NCBI GenBank assembly: GCA_003952965.2
Contig: CM025855.1
Location: 16,285,768-16,349,767, forward strand
Source of the DNA: Morella rubra
Lineage: Eukaryota > Streptophyta > Magnoliopsida > Fagales > Myricaceae
Reading direction: 5' to 3'
DNA: 64,000 nucleotides
Position numbers and translations under genes: made by a program
Shown here: one piece after another, positions 9,296 through 20,546 of the stretch
Layout: every line of letters starts with the position of its first letter
Numbering within the stretch: the stretch's first letter is position 1
Notes under the pieces: model-generated
What the model saw: the letters and a program-made list of their open reading frames with translations, nothing else
Database searches by the model: none
What the model was told of the DNA's origin: nothing

Positions 9296-12200
9296 ATGGG
9301 ACGCGGAAAGATACGAATCCGGAGGATTGAGAACCAGACGACAAGGCAAGTCACCTTCTCCAAGCGCCGAGCAGGGCTTTTGAAAAAGACTCATGAGCTT
9401 TCGGTGCTTTGTGACGCCCAAATTGGGCTCATCGTCTTCTCAAGCACAGGAAAGATGTGCGAGTACTGCACCGAGCCTCTGAGGTAGCCCTCAATTGTAT
9501 ATTCCTCCTTACAAATTGCTTCTCTCAGTTGTTATATGTTTACAGCACTTCTTCTAGCTAGTTTCTTTCGATTTCTTTTGACTGATCTAAGGCTTTCAGG
9601 GAAGAGGTTAAATACTGTGACTCTATTTTCCCTTGTGGCCTAGCTCGGGTTCTTTTTGTTTAGCCGTGTCTTCTCATTCTATCTGCGTGTGTGTGTCTGA
9701 GAAAGCGAGGGGGAGAAGGAGAGTGAGAGAAATAGGGATAAAGTGATTAAATTTTAGGCCCATTAGCCCCAGTAACTTCTGATTGACCACATTGAGTTCC
9801 TGGACTTACTCTTGGTTCCATGCTTCTGACAGATTAGGTTTTTCCCCGGCTATCAGGCAGACAGCATGTTAATTTACCCAGAAAGCACCTTTATGTATTA
9901 TTTTTGCTGCTGCACTCTGCATTGGTTATTTCCATTATCGCATCTGATTTTTTTGGCATTTCAATAAATCATCATGGTCTTCTTCTAATTACCAAATATA
10001 TATATATATGGTCTTTTTCTCCTCTGTTTTTGGGGTAATTTTATATATGTACATAGCAAAAAGATTCGATCTATAGCATCCTAAAAGAACAGAAAAGTTG
10101 AAGGAAGTTATCTTAATTAAGGAGTCTTATTACATACATAATATTGTGTTTGAAAAACCTAGTTTAGACCCTAAACTTCACCTAGAGGGGGTGAATAGGT
10201 GAAATCTGTAATTTAACTAATCAATATCAATTTTAAAAACAAGTTCTAAAATTGATCAGTCTAGATATATCAATCAACCAACACAATCATCAAATCAATA
10301 AATAAACTTGTAAAGAAATTAATCAAACGCATAAAGAGACGAGATTTTGATGACGAAGTGGAAAACCTTTGAAAAACCATTCAAAGGAAAAACCACTCCG
10401 GGCTAGCAGCCACCTGAAATCCACTAAGAAGAAATCCTTACAATAGTGATTCAGACACAGGCAACCCCAGTTGCTTGACTCTGACAACCCTGATGTAATA
10501 ATCCAAGCGCCCCTGCTCAGATCTGCTCCAAGCAGCAATCACCTCAACCCTTGAGGTTCTTCTTAAGGATCTTCACGAACACCTTGTTCTTCAACTGGCC
10601 TTCAACACTATGAAGGGACAAAGTAGTATATAGGAAGAGTAGAGAGAAATTCAATATCTGAAGCACTAATTTTCTAGGGTTTTTCTCCTAGGAAAGGGGC
10701 AGCCAAAAACACTCTAAGGATGCATATATATCACGTTCTAGTCGGCCTTTCACGAACCCTAGTAGGGTTTCAAAATTCATCCACAAGGAAATCCCAAAAA
10801 TCTAGCAATTTTTGAAATTCGCCGGAAGTCGCTCGAGCGTAGGTCGAGCGCTCGTCGAACGTGATGTCTCTGTATGAATAATCCTTATGGATGCTCGAGC
10901 GCCGGTAGAGCGTTAGTCGAACGTGATGTCTCTGTATGAAAATTCTTAAGGACGTTCGAGCGTTAGTTGAGCGTTAGTCGAGCGTGATGTCTCTGTATGA
11001 AACTATCAGGGACGCTCGAGCGTTTGTTGAACGCTGGTCGAACGTGAAGAAGACTTTCGACAGACCATAGACTCTAACTCTTGAACAAATGTGTATACCA
11101 AAAATACAACTCGATCAAGACATATTTTGACACGGAATGATGCCAAAACAACAAAAACCTAACAGTGTTTAACTCGTCTGCCATTGGATTTCAAATGTAA
11201 TATTCCCAAATTTTGATTTTCAAATGTTGAAATAACAAATTGCCCTATAATAAATTTACTGAAGCTACTGAGATAGATCGAGTTACCAACTACCTGTTTT
11301 TACAAAAGAAGAATGCACCTGAAGTTTTTGAACTTTGATAGTGATGGCCATCTCAATTATTTAGATATATTACCTCCGTCCAGATTGAGCCTCTTGAGTT
11401 ATTCTATTGCCAATCTTTTTGATATTCCTGATTCATCGGCAACAAATCTTGGACAACAAGAAGAAATTAAAATCTGCACAGGGCATCATTAGTACGTATC
11501 AAGGTTCTTTTTTTGCATAGATTCCTCAATGAATAGTAACATGAAGTGTAGATAATCAAGTATATCATTTCATACAAGTAATGCTACAAAGTTGTTGATG
11601 ATCAACGGGATTATATTCCCAAGGCGAAAAGTTTTATTGTGTTTATTCTCTGCAGAAGGCACCCATCTCTATCATATTCCATTGGTACAGTCACGTTTTG
11701 GTGGTGCCCGTTTTGCGTACAAGTATTTCGAAGTTTAATTAGTTACATATACCTGCAGATAAATCTCAGATATAACAAAAAATTTTGATATTTTGGCACA
11801 GAATGGAGCAAATCATAGAGAGGTACCAAAAGGCTACGGGCACTCGTATTCCAGAGCGCGATGGCCGGGTAAAAGTATTACGTGTATAAGTTATCATATA
11901 CTCTAATTACTACCTTAACTTATTCGAGTATGAGATTTGATCCTTTTGTCGGCCTCCATCTTCTAGGAACAAATATACTCTGAAATGACAATGCTGAGAA
12001 AAGAAACTTATCGTCTTGAGCTTAGTATGCGACGCTACACTGGCGAGGACGTGACTTCCTTACCGTATGAAGATTTGGATCAACTTGAACAGGAACTAGA
12101 ACGTGCAGTCAACAAGGTTCGGGACCGGAAGGTATCCATCCTTGTCTACTGTTTTCAGTTATGTCTCCCTGTTAGTTAATAACATTCATTATCAAATGCA

Positions 12201-13519
12201 GCTGAGAAGTTGAAGGCTGTATTGATTTGTCAGTTTCCGACACTCGTGATACTCTTGCCTCTTTTTTCTTTTTTTTTAATATCGAATTTTAATTAGTTCT
12301 CTCAACGTTCTAGGATTCCTTGGGGTGTATATTGCCATTCCTCTGCAATATTTATTATTTGTCCTTCCACTTATTTTGCCCTCAATCAGCTCACAAGATT
12401 GTTCGGCAATTTGTTATTCCCTCACAGATTTTGGGTATTTCGGGGAATGCATGACGATATTAGAGGTTTGCGTACTTTCTTTTGAGCCACTAATAATTAA
12501 TGATTCAGGAATTTGGAAGGACTCTGCGTTGAGGATTCCAGTCGATTTAAGGGTAGCAGGGGATAAATTAATGAAAATAGTTGAAGGACCTAAAACAGGG
12601 GAAAAGATTCAGGCAAAAGGTCCTAATTAAAAGAGTACTAATAATAAGAATGACGACTATAATTGCATAGAGAACTCCTTGAATCAATAACTCATTGGTT
12701 CCTTTCTCTATTGTCTCTTATAATTTTTCTTGGTGCGCATGCAGACTGAGCTCTTGCACCAACAGGTGGATAACCTGAGAAGGAAGGTGAAAACTCTCGC
12801 CCTCTCTCTCTTCCCATTAACACACGAATATGAGACTTTTCAATTTCTTTTTGTGGTTAATGTTTAGGAGCGGATGTTGGAGGAGGAAAACAGTAGCATG
12901 TACAATTGGGTAAGTAATGGATTTCAAAAGCAGAAGAAGTCCAGAAAAAAAAAATATAAATATATTTGTCATCCTTCAATTATGAGTTTTTTTTTTTTTT
13001 TTATAGTTCTTACTATAAATTATTATTTTTGTTACATTTTACTACCAATTGATTTCAAATATTTTGCACCGCTTATCAATTTTTTTTAGTATTTTAGACA
13101 ATACTTTTTTGGGCATGTGAAATTACGATTTTATCCCTTTATATCTAAAAAATCAATATCTATCTAAAAGAGTAGAAAATTTTAAAGGAGGTGCAAAGTA
13201 TGTCTGAAGTCAATGAAATGTGACAAAAATTGATAACTAAGATGCAAAAACTCGAGTATCGATTCAAAATAGCTACTTTGCACTGGTTCATGGCTGTGGC
13301 CAGATTCAAGAGCACCGGGCAGCTATAGAGTATCTACAATTAGTAGCAATGGAGGCAAAGCCAGCGGAACATCAGCAAGTTGTTGAACAATTCCCGTTAT
13401 TTGGAGAGCAACGTCTGAGCAGTGTGCTTCAACTTGCCGCCATGCCTCCTCACATTCAGCCATATCATCTTCAACTTGCTCAGCCCAATATTCTGATAGT
13501 TTATGCGGAATTAAACTAA
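9296..13519 (+). CDS. TT16: B-sister MIKC-type MADS-box transcription factor (TT16/ABS/AGL32-like)
   Basis: Six coding exons: 9296-9483, 11802-11868, 11967-12131, 12745-12786, 12868-12909, 13304-13519; all introns are GT-AG and no stop interrupts the frame. Exon 1 encodes the DNA-binding MADS domain ([20 protein letters not shown]... to EYCTEPLR). Exon 2 begins the I region ([18 protein letters not shown]), exons 3-5 the keratin-like coiled coil ([17 protein letters not shown], then two 42-bp exons, [12 protein letters not shown] and [14 protein letters not shown]), and exon 6 the C-terminal region (Gln/Pro-rich, ending LAQPNI). In model plants B-sister factors act in the nucleus in ovule and seed-coat development, including endothelium proanthocyanidin synthesis. 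Oddity: a copia LTR starts at 13494, so the last two codons and stop are replaced by LTR-encoded IVYAELN and a TAA at 13517-13519 (239 residues, against 234 before insertion). Exon 3 (165 bp) has the size of two usual MIKC exons together. Expression is untested. Confidence 0.9.
10151..11164. mobile_element. Solo LTR in intron 1 of the MADS gene
   Basis: Begins TGAAAAACC, ends CCTAACA, and is flanked by the 5-bp duplication GTGTT (10146-10150 and 11165-11169), so it is a complete LTR left after recombination between two LTRs. No internal genes are present. It contains 'cacctagagggggtgaatag' near the left edge and a tandem array at 10845-11050. It lengthens intron 1 to about 2.3 kb without touching splice sites. 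Confidence 0.82.
10845..11050. repeat. Tandem repeat of about 61 bp, roughly 3.5 units
   Basis: The unit contains 'gtgatgtctctgtatgaa', starting at 10861, 10923 and 10984 with a degenerate fourth start at 11044 (spacing 62, 61, 60). Each unit carries CTCGAGCG or TTCGAGCG and 'gcgttagtcgaacg', so it is CG-rich with several small palindromes. Confidence 0.75.
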
Positions 13520-14100
13520 AACAAACAACATGTTTTCAACAAAACATTAATCAGGATTATAATTGCAATTGTGGATCCAATTACCTACCTAATACAGGAA
13601 TTTAGAAATCCACAAAACTTCAAGTCGCTTTACGATCCAATCCAAAGCTCCAAATTTAGAGCAGCAACTCAGATGTGTTGCCTCCTAAGGATTTATGTCA
13701 CTCTCTCTTTTTACTCTAATAGGTTCTGATCCAACCCCTTGAATATAACCAGCTCTTGATTTATCTAGAGAGAGCATGAAGACATAGGATCCTTAGGGAT
13801 CTCAAATTCCAGCCGTAGGATTAAATTGAAGAACTCTTCTTCTAATAAAATTTGGGCTTCTACTAATTACAATCAAGTCCATCAACATATTGTAACTGAC
13901 CCCTGAAATTTGAGATTATTGCAAATATGCCCTTTACATACAATTAATTCCTTCCACAAAACTATATTCCATATGAGATATTAGGATTGGATTAATTATT
14001 TGGTTATCGAGACAATTAATTCCTTTCACCAAACTATATTTCATATGAGATATTAGGACTGGATTAATTATTTGGTTATCGAGGACACATAATTCTAACA
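13494..14100 (-). repeat. 3' LTR of the copia element
   Basis: Mate of 21289-21846. It is longer (607 against 558 bp) because of a 72-bp tandem duplication whose copies start at 13941 and 14013. It also differs where the 5' LTR has a TATA region: the 'tatatttatagg' stretch (5' LTR near 21557-21570) is lost here. This LTR supplies the present stop codon of the MADS gene. Confidence 0.93.
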
Positions 14101-14118
14101 ATCTCCCACTTGCCCTCA
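14101..14118 (-). other. Polypurine tract of the copia element
   Basis: On the minus strand a purine-rich run ending AAGTGGGAGAT lies directly before the 3' LTR start TGTTAGAAT. This is the usual plus-strand primer position in plant copia elements. Confidence 0.65.
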
Positions 14119-14799
14119 GAACAATTTTGAAATATATATATATAATATACTTTTATGTATTCAAAAAATAGTTTTGTAAAACACACCGGCCTCATTTCTT
14201 TTTGGTCCAACTCTTATATGAACATTAACTGAATATACTATCTCTCCAAGAGACTGGTGGATTCCTTGTTGAGCATTCATATAACTCATCCATCACGCAC
14301 ACAACCCAACATGTCCATATATAGTCCTGAATGGACATCACCGGTTGACAACGTCAAAGTATGTGTACATAATACAGGAATAAATACAAACCTCTCAGGT
14401 CTAAGGACAATAGCGAATTACGATAGAACAACCTTTAACCTGACAGTGATCACTCCAAAAGGCGTTCTTAATCGGATCCTGTTTAGTGTATGTACTTGTT
14501 ACATGACACCCACTTGTCTGCTTAAGGTCATACCTCAATGATGGAATCAATCATTCTCCGCACAACAAGTGTAAACTTCATAGTGAAAAAGTCTAGAACA
14601 ATTTCAGGCTTACAAGGAACTGGAAAATTATTATTCCCTGCCTTTGATTCATTAATCTCTAGCATGATTTTTCTACAATGTTACCTGAACAAATTTACAT
14701 ACATAACATCTCATGTTATGTATAAACCCATAACAACAACAATATATATGAAAAATAAATAAACTTTTATTATCAAATAACAAAGGAAAAAACAAAAAG

Positions 14800-15219
14800 T
14801 CAAACCCAATCATACATATATCTCAAACCCATATCCTTAATATGTTTCTCAAACACTTTCTGAGATAAAGGCTTTGTAAATGGATTAGCTAAATTATCAG
14901 CTGATGCAACCTTCACCATTGTGACATCACCTCTGGATATGATATCACGTATTAGGTGAAAATGACGTTCTATGTGCTTTGTCCTTTGATAAGACCTTGG
15001 CTCCACTGCCTGTGCAATTGCACCATTGTTATCACAGTATAAGGGAATAGGTGCCTCAATCGAAGGGACAACTTCAAGTTCTTGAATGAACTTGCGAATC
15101 CACACAGCTTCCTTTACAGCTTCATTTGCAGCAATATATTCTGCCTTAGTTGTAGAATCAGCTGTATTACTTTGCTTGAAACTTCTCCAACTGAATGCTC
15201 TTTTGCCAAGAAGGAACAC
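14800..15219 (-). pseudogene. Copia RNase H domain
   Basis: The minus strand reads WRSFKQSNTADSTTKAEYIA (conserved STxEAEY region), then LYCDNNGAIAQAV, KHIERHFHLIRD and NPFTKPLS, the standard order of copia RNase H down to its C-terminus. It would remove the RNA strand during reverse transcription. In-frame stops in 15220-15316 separate it from the RT piece upstream, so the polyprotein is broken. Confidence 0.85.
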
Positions 15220-15315
15220 AAATCTGGATGTTGATCTTCTATCATCAATGTCTGATTGAAAATCCGAATCTGTATATCCCTAGATAGTCAGATCCTCATT
15301 GCCATACACTAAGAA

Positions 15316-16304
15316 CTAGTGTTTTGTATTTCTCAAATACCTGAGGATGTGTTTCACTACTGACCAATGTTCTTGACTTGGATTAGATTGGTATTTACTC
15401 ACAACGCTAACTGCGTGACTGATATCAGGCCTAGTACAAAGCATAGCATACATGAGACTCCCTACAGCCGAAGCATAATGGCAGTTACTCATCTTCTCTC
15501 TTTCTTTAGGTGTTTTTGGACACATCTGCTTAGAGAAATGAATTCCATGTCTAAAGGGTAAAAACCCTTTCTTGGAATTTACCATGCTAAATCTAGCCAA
15601 TATCCTGTCAATATAATTGACCTGTGAGAGACCCAATAATCTCTTCTTTTGGTCTCTAAACACTTTGATCCCGAGTATGTAGGATGCTTCCCCAAGGTCT
15701 TTCATTGAAAATTGGTTAGACAACCATATTTTCACAGATGACAAAGCCTCTACATCATTCCCAATGAGTAGTATGTCATCCACATAAAGAATCAAAAAGG
15801 TGATAGCATTCCCACTAACCTTCTTGTAGACACAAGGTTCATCCATGTTTTGTGAGAAACTAAACGTTTTGATTGGCTCATCAAAACGGATGTTCCAACA
15901 ACGTGATGCTTGGTTTAGGCCATAAATGAATTTCTCCAATTTGTATACTTTTGATTCATTTTCCCGAGCTATGAAACCTTCTGGTTGGTCTATATAAATT
16001 TCTTCATGAATGTGCCCATTCAAGAATGCGGTTTTCACATCCATCTGCCATATCTCATAATCATAGTATGCTGCAATTGCCAATAGAATCCTTATGGACT
16101 TTAGCATAGCTACTGGTGAAAAGGTTTCCTCATAATCAATACCAGCCTTTTGAGTATACCCTTTCGCCACCTGTTTAGCCTTAAAGGTCTCTACCTTTCC
16201 TGTTGGTCCAAGTTTCCTTTTGTAGACCCATTTGCAACTTATAGGCTTAATACCCTCTGGTTTGTCTACCAAGGTCCAAACCTTGTTGGAATACATGGAG
16301 TCCA
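15316..16304 (-). pseudogene. Copia reverse transcriptase domain
   Basis: The minus strand shows the copia RT series: NKVWTLVDKPEGIKPISCKW, MDVKTAFLNGHIHEEIYIDQ, PEGFI, and the catalytic LYVDDILLIG, followed by ARFSM and SAVGSLMYAMLCTRPDI. The reading frame is open for about 330 codons, but it has no native start: the first codons come from the nested LTR at 16305. It ends at LRYLRNTKH with stops before the RNase H part. Confidence 0.9.
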
Positions 16305-17158
16305 TGATGCAAATCATACAAGGAATCTAGTTCAAGCAAATTCGTGGAGGCCTATTAAGCATAATCCATGTCGACAATAAAGAATCATCACCATGACTCA
16401 AGTTTTAGAAGGATCTGGTCAAGGCTTGGCTTCAAATCTCAGCATATGTACTTCAGCTGGAACGATCTCGACGTATGCACCTGGGTTGGAACGACCTCGG
16501 CGTTATGACCCCGGCTGAAACAATCTCGGCGTATGCACCTCCGGGTAACTATCCCGGGTAACCTGCACCTCTGGTCGAAGTACCTGCACCTCGAGCATCT
16601 GCACAAGTACTTACACCTCGGGCCTCTACACTACTTGGTACTTCGGGCGTTTACATTTCGATTGGAATGAAGGCGGGATGTATCTGGCAAAGTCCGAATT
16701 TTCAGGAGCAATTGAATTTCCTTTTTCAAATGCTGGTTTCTCCTTATTCTTAGCCAGATTATTTTAGGAATGCTTATTTCCTTTCAAAAACTCAGATTTT
16801 CGGGAGCATTTGATTTTCTTTCAAATTTGAGTTAGTTTCCTATTCTTGGAGGGATGTTCCAAGTATATTTATAGGGCCTTTTGGGCGTGAAGAACAAAAA
16901 CTTGGAGATTAATATTATTTGAGAGGTCTTGTGATTCTCTTTGGTTCTTTGAAGAACTACTCGAACTTATCGGATTTCCCGTGGCGTTCATCTCGACTTA
17001 TCAAATGGAGTTCCACCACCGTTTGTGGCGTCTTCCTTATACCGAGGTTCTTGTTTGTCATAAACAACGGGTCGAGGTTTCCATTCGAATCTGTCCTAGA
17101 ACGATCTTGGGTTCCCTATTGTTGTTGGGTCTCGTTATTCTTGACGAGGTTCACATCA
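16305..17158 (+). repeat. 5' LTR of nested gypsy derivative
   Basis: Begins TGATGCAAATC, ends TTCACATCA, followed by the tRNA-Met primer-binding site at 17161. About 854 bp, similar to 18953-19803 and to the LTRs of the element at 2108-5479. A TATA-like 'aagtatatttatagg' lies near 16860. Confidence 0.92.
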
Positions 17159-17861
17159 TTTGGTATCAGAGCTAGTTTTCTAGTTCAGGTTTGCCTATCC
17201 TTTTAAATTTTCATTTCTTTGTTTCTTCTCTAGTCTTTCACATACCCAGTTAGCCAAATTTACTTTATCCCTTATGTTCAATCTTTGTTTTTTCTTGTTC
17301 ATGTCTAAACTCTTGTTCTAGTCTCACATACCCTAGCTACTTCGAGATCTGATTCTGTTGCTATCAAAAGATAGTTGCTGCTCAACAAAAACAAAAGGAA
17401 AGAGACTCGAAAAAGAAGAAGAAGACAGAAAGGAGTCCAAAAAAAAATTGTTTGTTTCCATACATTGTGGTTCCAGTTAGTCCGAAAATCACCTTACCCA
17501 AGCAAGTATTTTTTTTCTTGTGGAGAAATTTACTATTTTGTGCTTCCGAAATTCTAATCAACTGTGTTCCTTATATTCTTGCTTTCCTGAAATTCCTTAT
17601 ATTCTTGCTTTATCTGAAATTCCTTGATGAGTTCTTGGTGAATTGTTGCTGGAAATTTTGAGTTGTTTGTTTAGTTTCAAAAGAACTGCAAGAGAATTAC
17701 CGAGTGGAAAAAGGCAAGAGTGGTGAGAACATTAGAGGGTAAAAGCCGTGTATTTTTTGAGTGAAACACGAGTGAAGAGTGATCCACATCCTTGAGTGTA
17801 AACACGTAAGGGAGAGAATTGTGAGGTCTTTTTTCTTTCTAACTTTATTTTTGCAGCAACC

Positions 17862-18912
17862 ATGTCTCACAACAGTGGTAAGAGCGTCGCCGATGATGCT
17901 ACGACACTAGCTGACCCGAAAATGTTTATGGAGGCCATGATGAGTGAGATGAAGCGTATGATGAAATCAGAAATGGAGCAATTTCACATACGGATAGAAC
18001 AGATGGAGAATTCACTTCAGCCACAAAACAACCCAATTTCAGTAGACGGGAAAGAGTTCCACGAGGGAGGCGAGGGTTGAGGATGAAGAGCCTTATGGAT
18101 CTGGTTTTGAAGAAGAAGAGGATCGGGATTCTGTTGTTGGCTATAGGAGACATGGAGGGCGGGTTAGAGAAGCTAGGAATCGGGAAGATAACAACTTGGG
18201 TGGTATTAAGATGAAGATTCACCTGAAGAATACCTTGAGTGGGAGAAGAAGATGGAGTTCGTGTTTGCTTGCCATAACTATCTCGAGACCAAAGAAGGTA
18301 AGACTGGCTGTGAATGAATTTTCTGACTATGCTATTACTTGGTGGGATCAGCTTGTGATAAATAGGAGGCGGAATATAGAACGACCAATAGAGACGTGGG
18401 AGGAGATGAAAACGGTGATGAGAAAGCGGTTCGTTCCAAGCTACTACTATCGAGAATTGTACAAAAAGCTACAAGGTCTCAGACAGGAAAGCCGGAGTGT
18501 AAAAGATTCCAACAAGGAGATCGATGAGTCACAAACGTCCAAATTCGAGCTCAAGCCCTCGAACATCAGCCACGTCCCTCAAGATAATGGTTACATCGTG
18601 ACCGACAATGATGATTCTGTCGTTGACGCCCAGCCACCCTTGGAGAAAATTTTTGAGGAGGACTGTTTAGCCCCTGAGGCATTGCCGCAAGTATATGAGG
18701 ATCAAGTGAGATCGCCTAAGGAGAGTGATCAAAAGAATGAGAGTGAAAAAAGAAAAAGAGTGAAAATCAGAGAGAGGAGAAAAATGAGAGAGAAAAAGAA
18801 ATTCAAAATACGGCCATTGAGAGAAAATCAAAGAGAAAACAAGAGGATTTATATGCCAATGAATATGAGGTTGTCGTTTTCGAGGAAAAAACCCATGGTT
18901 CTTTTGATGTAG
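17862..18912 (+). pseudogene. Decayed gypsy gag with pol scraps (derivative copy 2)
   Basis: The ATG at 17862 opens MSHNSGKSVADDATTLAD, with the coiled-coil-like MMSEMKRMMKSEMEQ segment. A frameshift ends this frame at 18080. Another frame (to 18912) continues with [14 protein letters not shown] and [19 protein letters not shown], then jumps to DESQTSKFELKP, DNGYIVTDND, LAPEALPQVYEDQ and a Lys/Glu-rich tail ending near ENKRIYM. In the full-length relative these blocks are separated by the rest of gag, the zinc knuckle, the protease, and all of RT, RNase H and integrase. An acceptor-like 'tttttgcag' lies just before the ATG. Confidence 0.78.
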
Positions 18913-18952
18913 GCGATGATTTGAGGACAAATCACTTTCAAGAGGAGGGGAA

Positions 18953-19803
18953 TAATGCAAATCATACAAGGAATCTAGTTCAAGCAAATTCGTGGAGGCC
19001 TATTGAGCATAATCCATGTCAGCAATAAAGAATCATCACCATGATTCAAGTTCTAGAAGGATCTAGTCAAGGCTTAGCTTCAAATCTCGGCATATGTACT
19101 TCAGCTAGAACGATGTCGGCGTATGCACCTCGGCTGGAATGACCTCGGCGTTTTGACCCCGGCTGAAACAATCTCGGAGTATGCACCTCGGGGTAACTAT
19201 CCCGGGTAACCTGCACCTCGGGCCGAAGTACTTGCACCTCGAGCGTCTGCACAAGTACTTACACCTCGGGCGTCTACACTACTTGGCACTTCGAGCATTT
19301 ACATTTCGGCTGGAACAAAGGCGGGATGTATCTGGTGAAGTCCGGATTTTCAGGAGCATTTGAATTTCCTTTTTCAAATGCTGGCTTCTCCTTATTCTTA
19401 GCCAGATTATTTTAGGAATGTTTATTTCCTTTCAAAAACTTGGATTTTCAGGAGCATTTGATTTTCTTTCAAATTTGAGTTAGTTCCTATTCTTGGAGGG
19501 AATGTTCTAAGTATATTTATAAGGCCTTTTGGGCGTGAAGAACAAACTTTGAGATTAATATTATTTGAGAGGTCTTGTGATTCTCTTTGGTTCTTTGAAG
19601 AACTACTCGAACTTATCGGATTTCCCATGGCGTTCATCTCGACTTATCAAACGGAGTTCCACTACCGTTTGTGGCGTCTTCCTTATACGAGGTTCTTGTT
19701 TGTCATAAACAACGGGTCGAGGTTTCCATTCGAATCTGTCCTAGAACGATCTTGGGTTCCCTATTGTTGTTGGGTCTCGTTATTCTTGACGAGGTTCACA
19801 TCA
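18953..19803 (+). repeat. 3' LTR of nested gypsy derivative
   Basis: About 851 bp, starting TAATGCAAATC (the usual TG has become TA) right after the polypurine tract and ending TTCACATCA. Mate of 16305-17158. Confidence 0.92.
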
Positions 19804-20038
19804 GTCTGTCCCTCCTCTTGCCATGTGGTTGAAGGGACCACAAAACATCAGTATGTATTAATCCTAATACTTTTGTGGCTCTAATTCCCTTTCCTTTAAA
19901 AGGGCTTTTGGTAATTTTTTCTTGTAAGTAGGGCTCACAGATTGGATAGGGCTCAATTTTCAGAAATTGCAATGGCCCATCCCTTACCAATCTATTGATC
20001 CTATCAATATTAGCATGACCAAGTCTTAGATGCCACAA
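19804..20038 (-). pseudogene. Copia GAG-pre-integrase and start of integrase
   Basis: The minus strand reads MWHLRLGHANIDRINRL (the HLRLGH motif of the GAG-pre-integrase domain), continues to KSPFKGKGIRA and LGLIHTDV (first catalytic Asp of the DDE integrase), then loses frame and stops at the nested element. The rest of the integrase core, expected to be about 1.4 kb, is not found on the other side at 16304. Confidence 0.82.
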
Positions 20039-20514
20039 GTAAGTTGGATTAACATCCTTTTCCTCTTAAGGGATAACACACTGGAATCATCATTCTCAAT
20101 ATTATTCAAAGAATTATCAACATTCAAAAGATAAAGACGATCATAAATAATTCCAGAAGCAACAAATTTATTTTGAAACTTAATAACAAGTTTGGAATTG
20201 AAAAGAAACGAATATCTAGATAAACCAAGTTTTGAAACAGAAATCAAATTTCTACGAACTTCTAGAACATAAAGACAGTCTTCTAGAATAAAAATTCTAT
20301 TGTTAGATAATTTTAAACTAAAAACTCTGATGGCAGTCGTTGCAACAATTGTACCCGTCCCCATCTTAAGGATCAGCTCCCCTTCATGGAGCCTTCTAGT
20401 CTCCTTGAACCCCTGCAACATATTGCAGATGTGAGATGTAGAACCAGAATCCACACACCATGAATTAAATGGACCATCCATTAAATTTAATTCAATTATA
20501 AGCATATTAGACAT
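20039..20514 (-). pseudogene. Copia aspartic protease region
   Basis: The minus strand reads FNSWCVDSGSTSHICNM, the copia aspartic protease active site (DSGST), followed by LILKMGTGTIV and LYVLEVRRNLISVSKL, which is the usual linker to the pre-integrase domain. A stop or frameshift separates it from gag and from integrase. Confidence 0.85.
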
Positions 20515-20546
20515 ACCTTCAGAAGGTTTTTCCTTTTTAAGAGAAG

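Larger units (their letters stand above)
16305..19803 (+). mobile_element. Gag-only non-autonomous gypsy derivative nested in the copia (copy 2)
   Basis: Direct LTRs 16305-17158 and 18953-19803, primer-binding site TGGTATCAGAGC at 17161-17172, and polypurine tract 'caagaggagggg' at 18939-18950. The internal region is about 1.8 kb with a decayed gag and the same pol deletions as the copy at 2108-5479. The flanking 5-mers (GTCCA left, GTCTG right) do not match, and about 1.4 kb of copia integrase is missing between the flanks. The locus has therefore been rearranged, or the target duplication has decayed. Confidence 0.88.

Noticed and set aside
12325-12630. A 101-codon frame in the third intron of the MADS gene with a signal-peptide-like start
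   Set aside because: It lies between exons at 12131 and 12745, matches no family I recognise, and the intron has good GT-AG borders; it may be a transposon scrap.
15367-15561. Plus-strand frames over the copia RT and nearby pol genes
   Set aside because: They are antisense shadows of minus-strand RT, which carries clear motifs.
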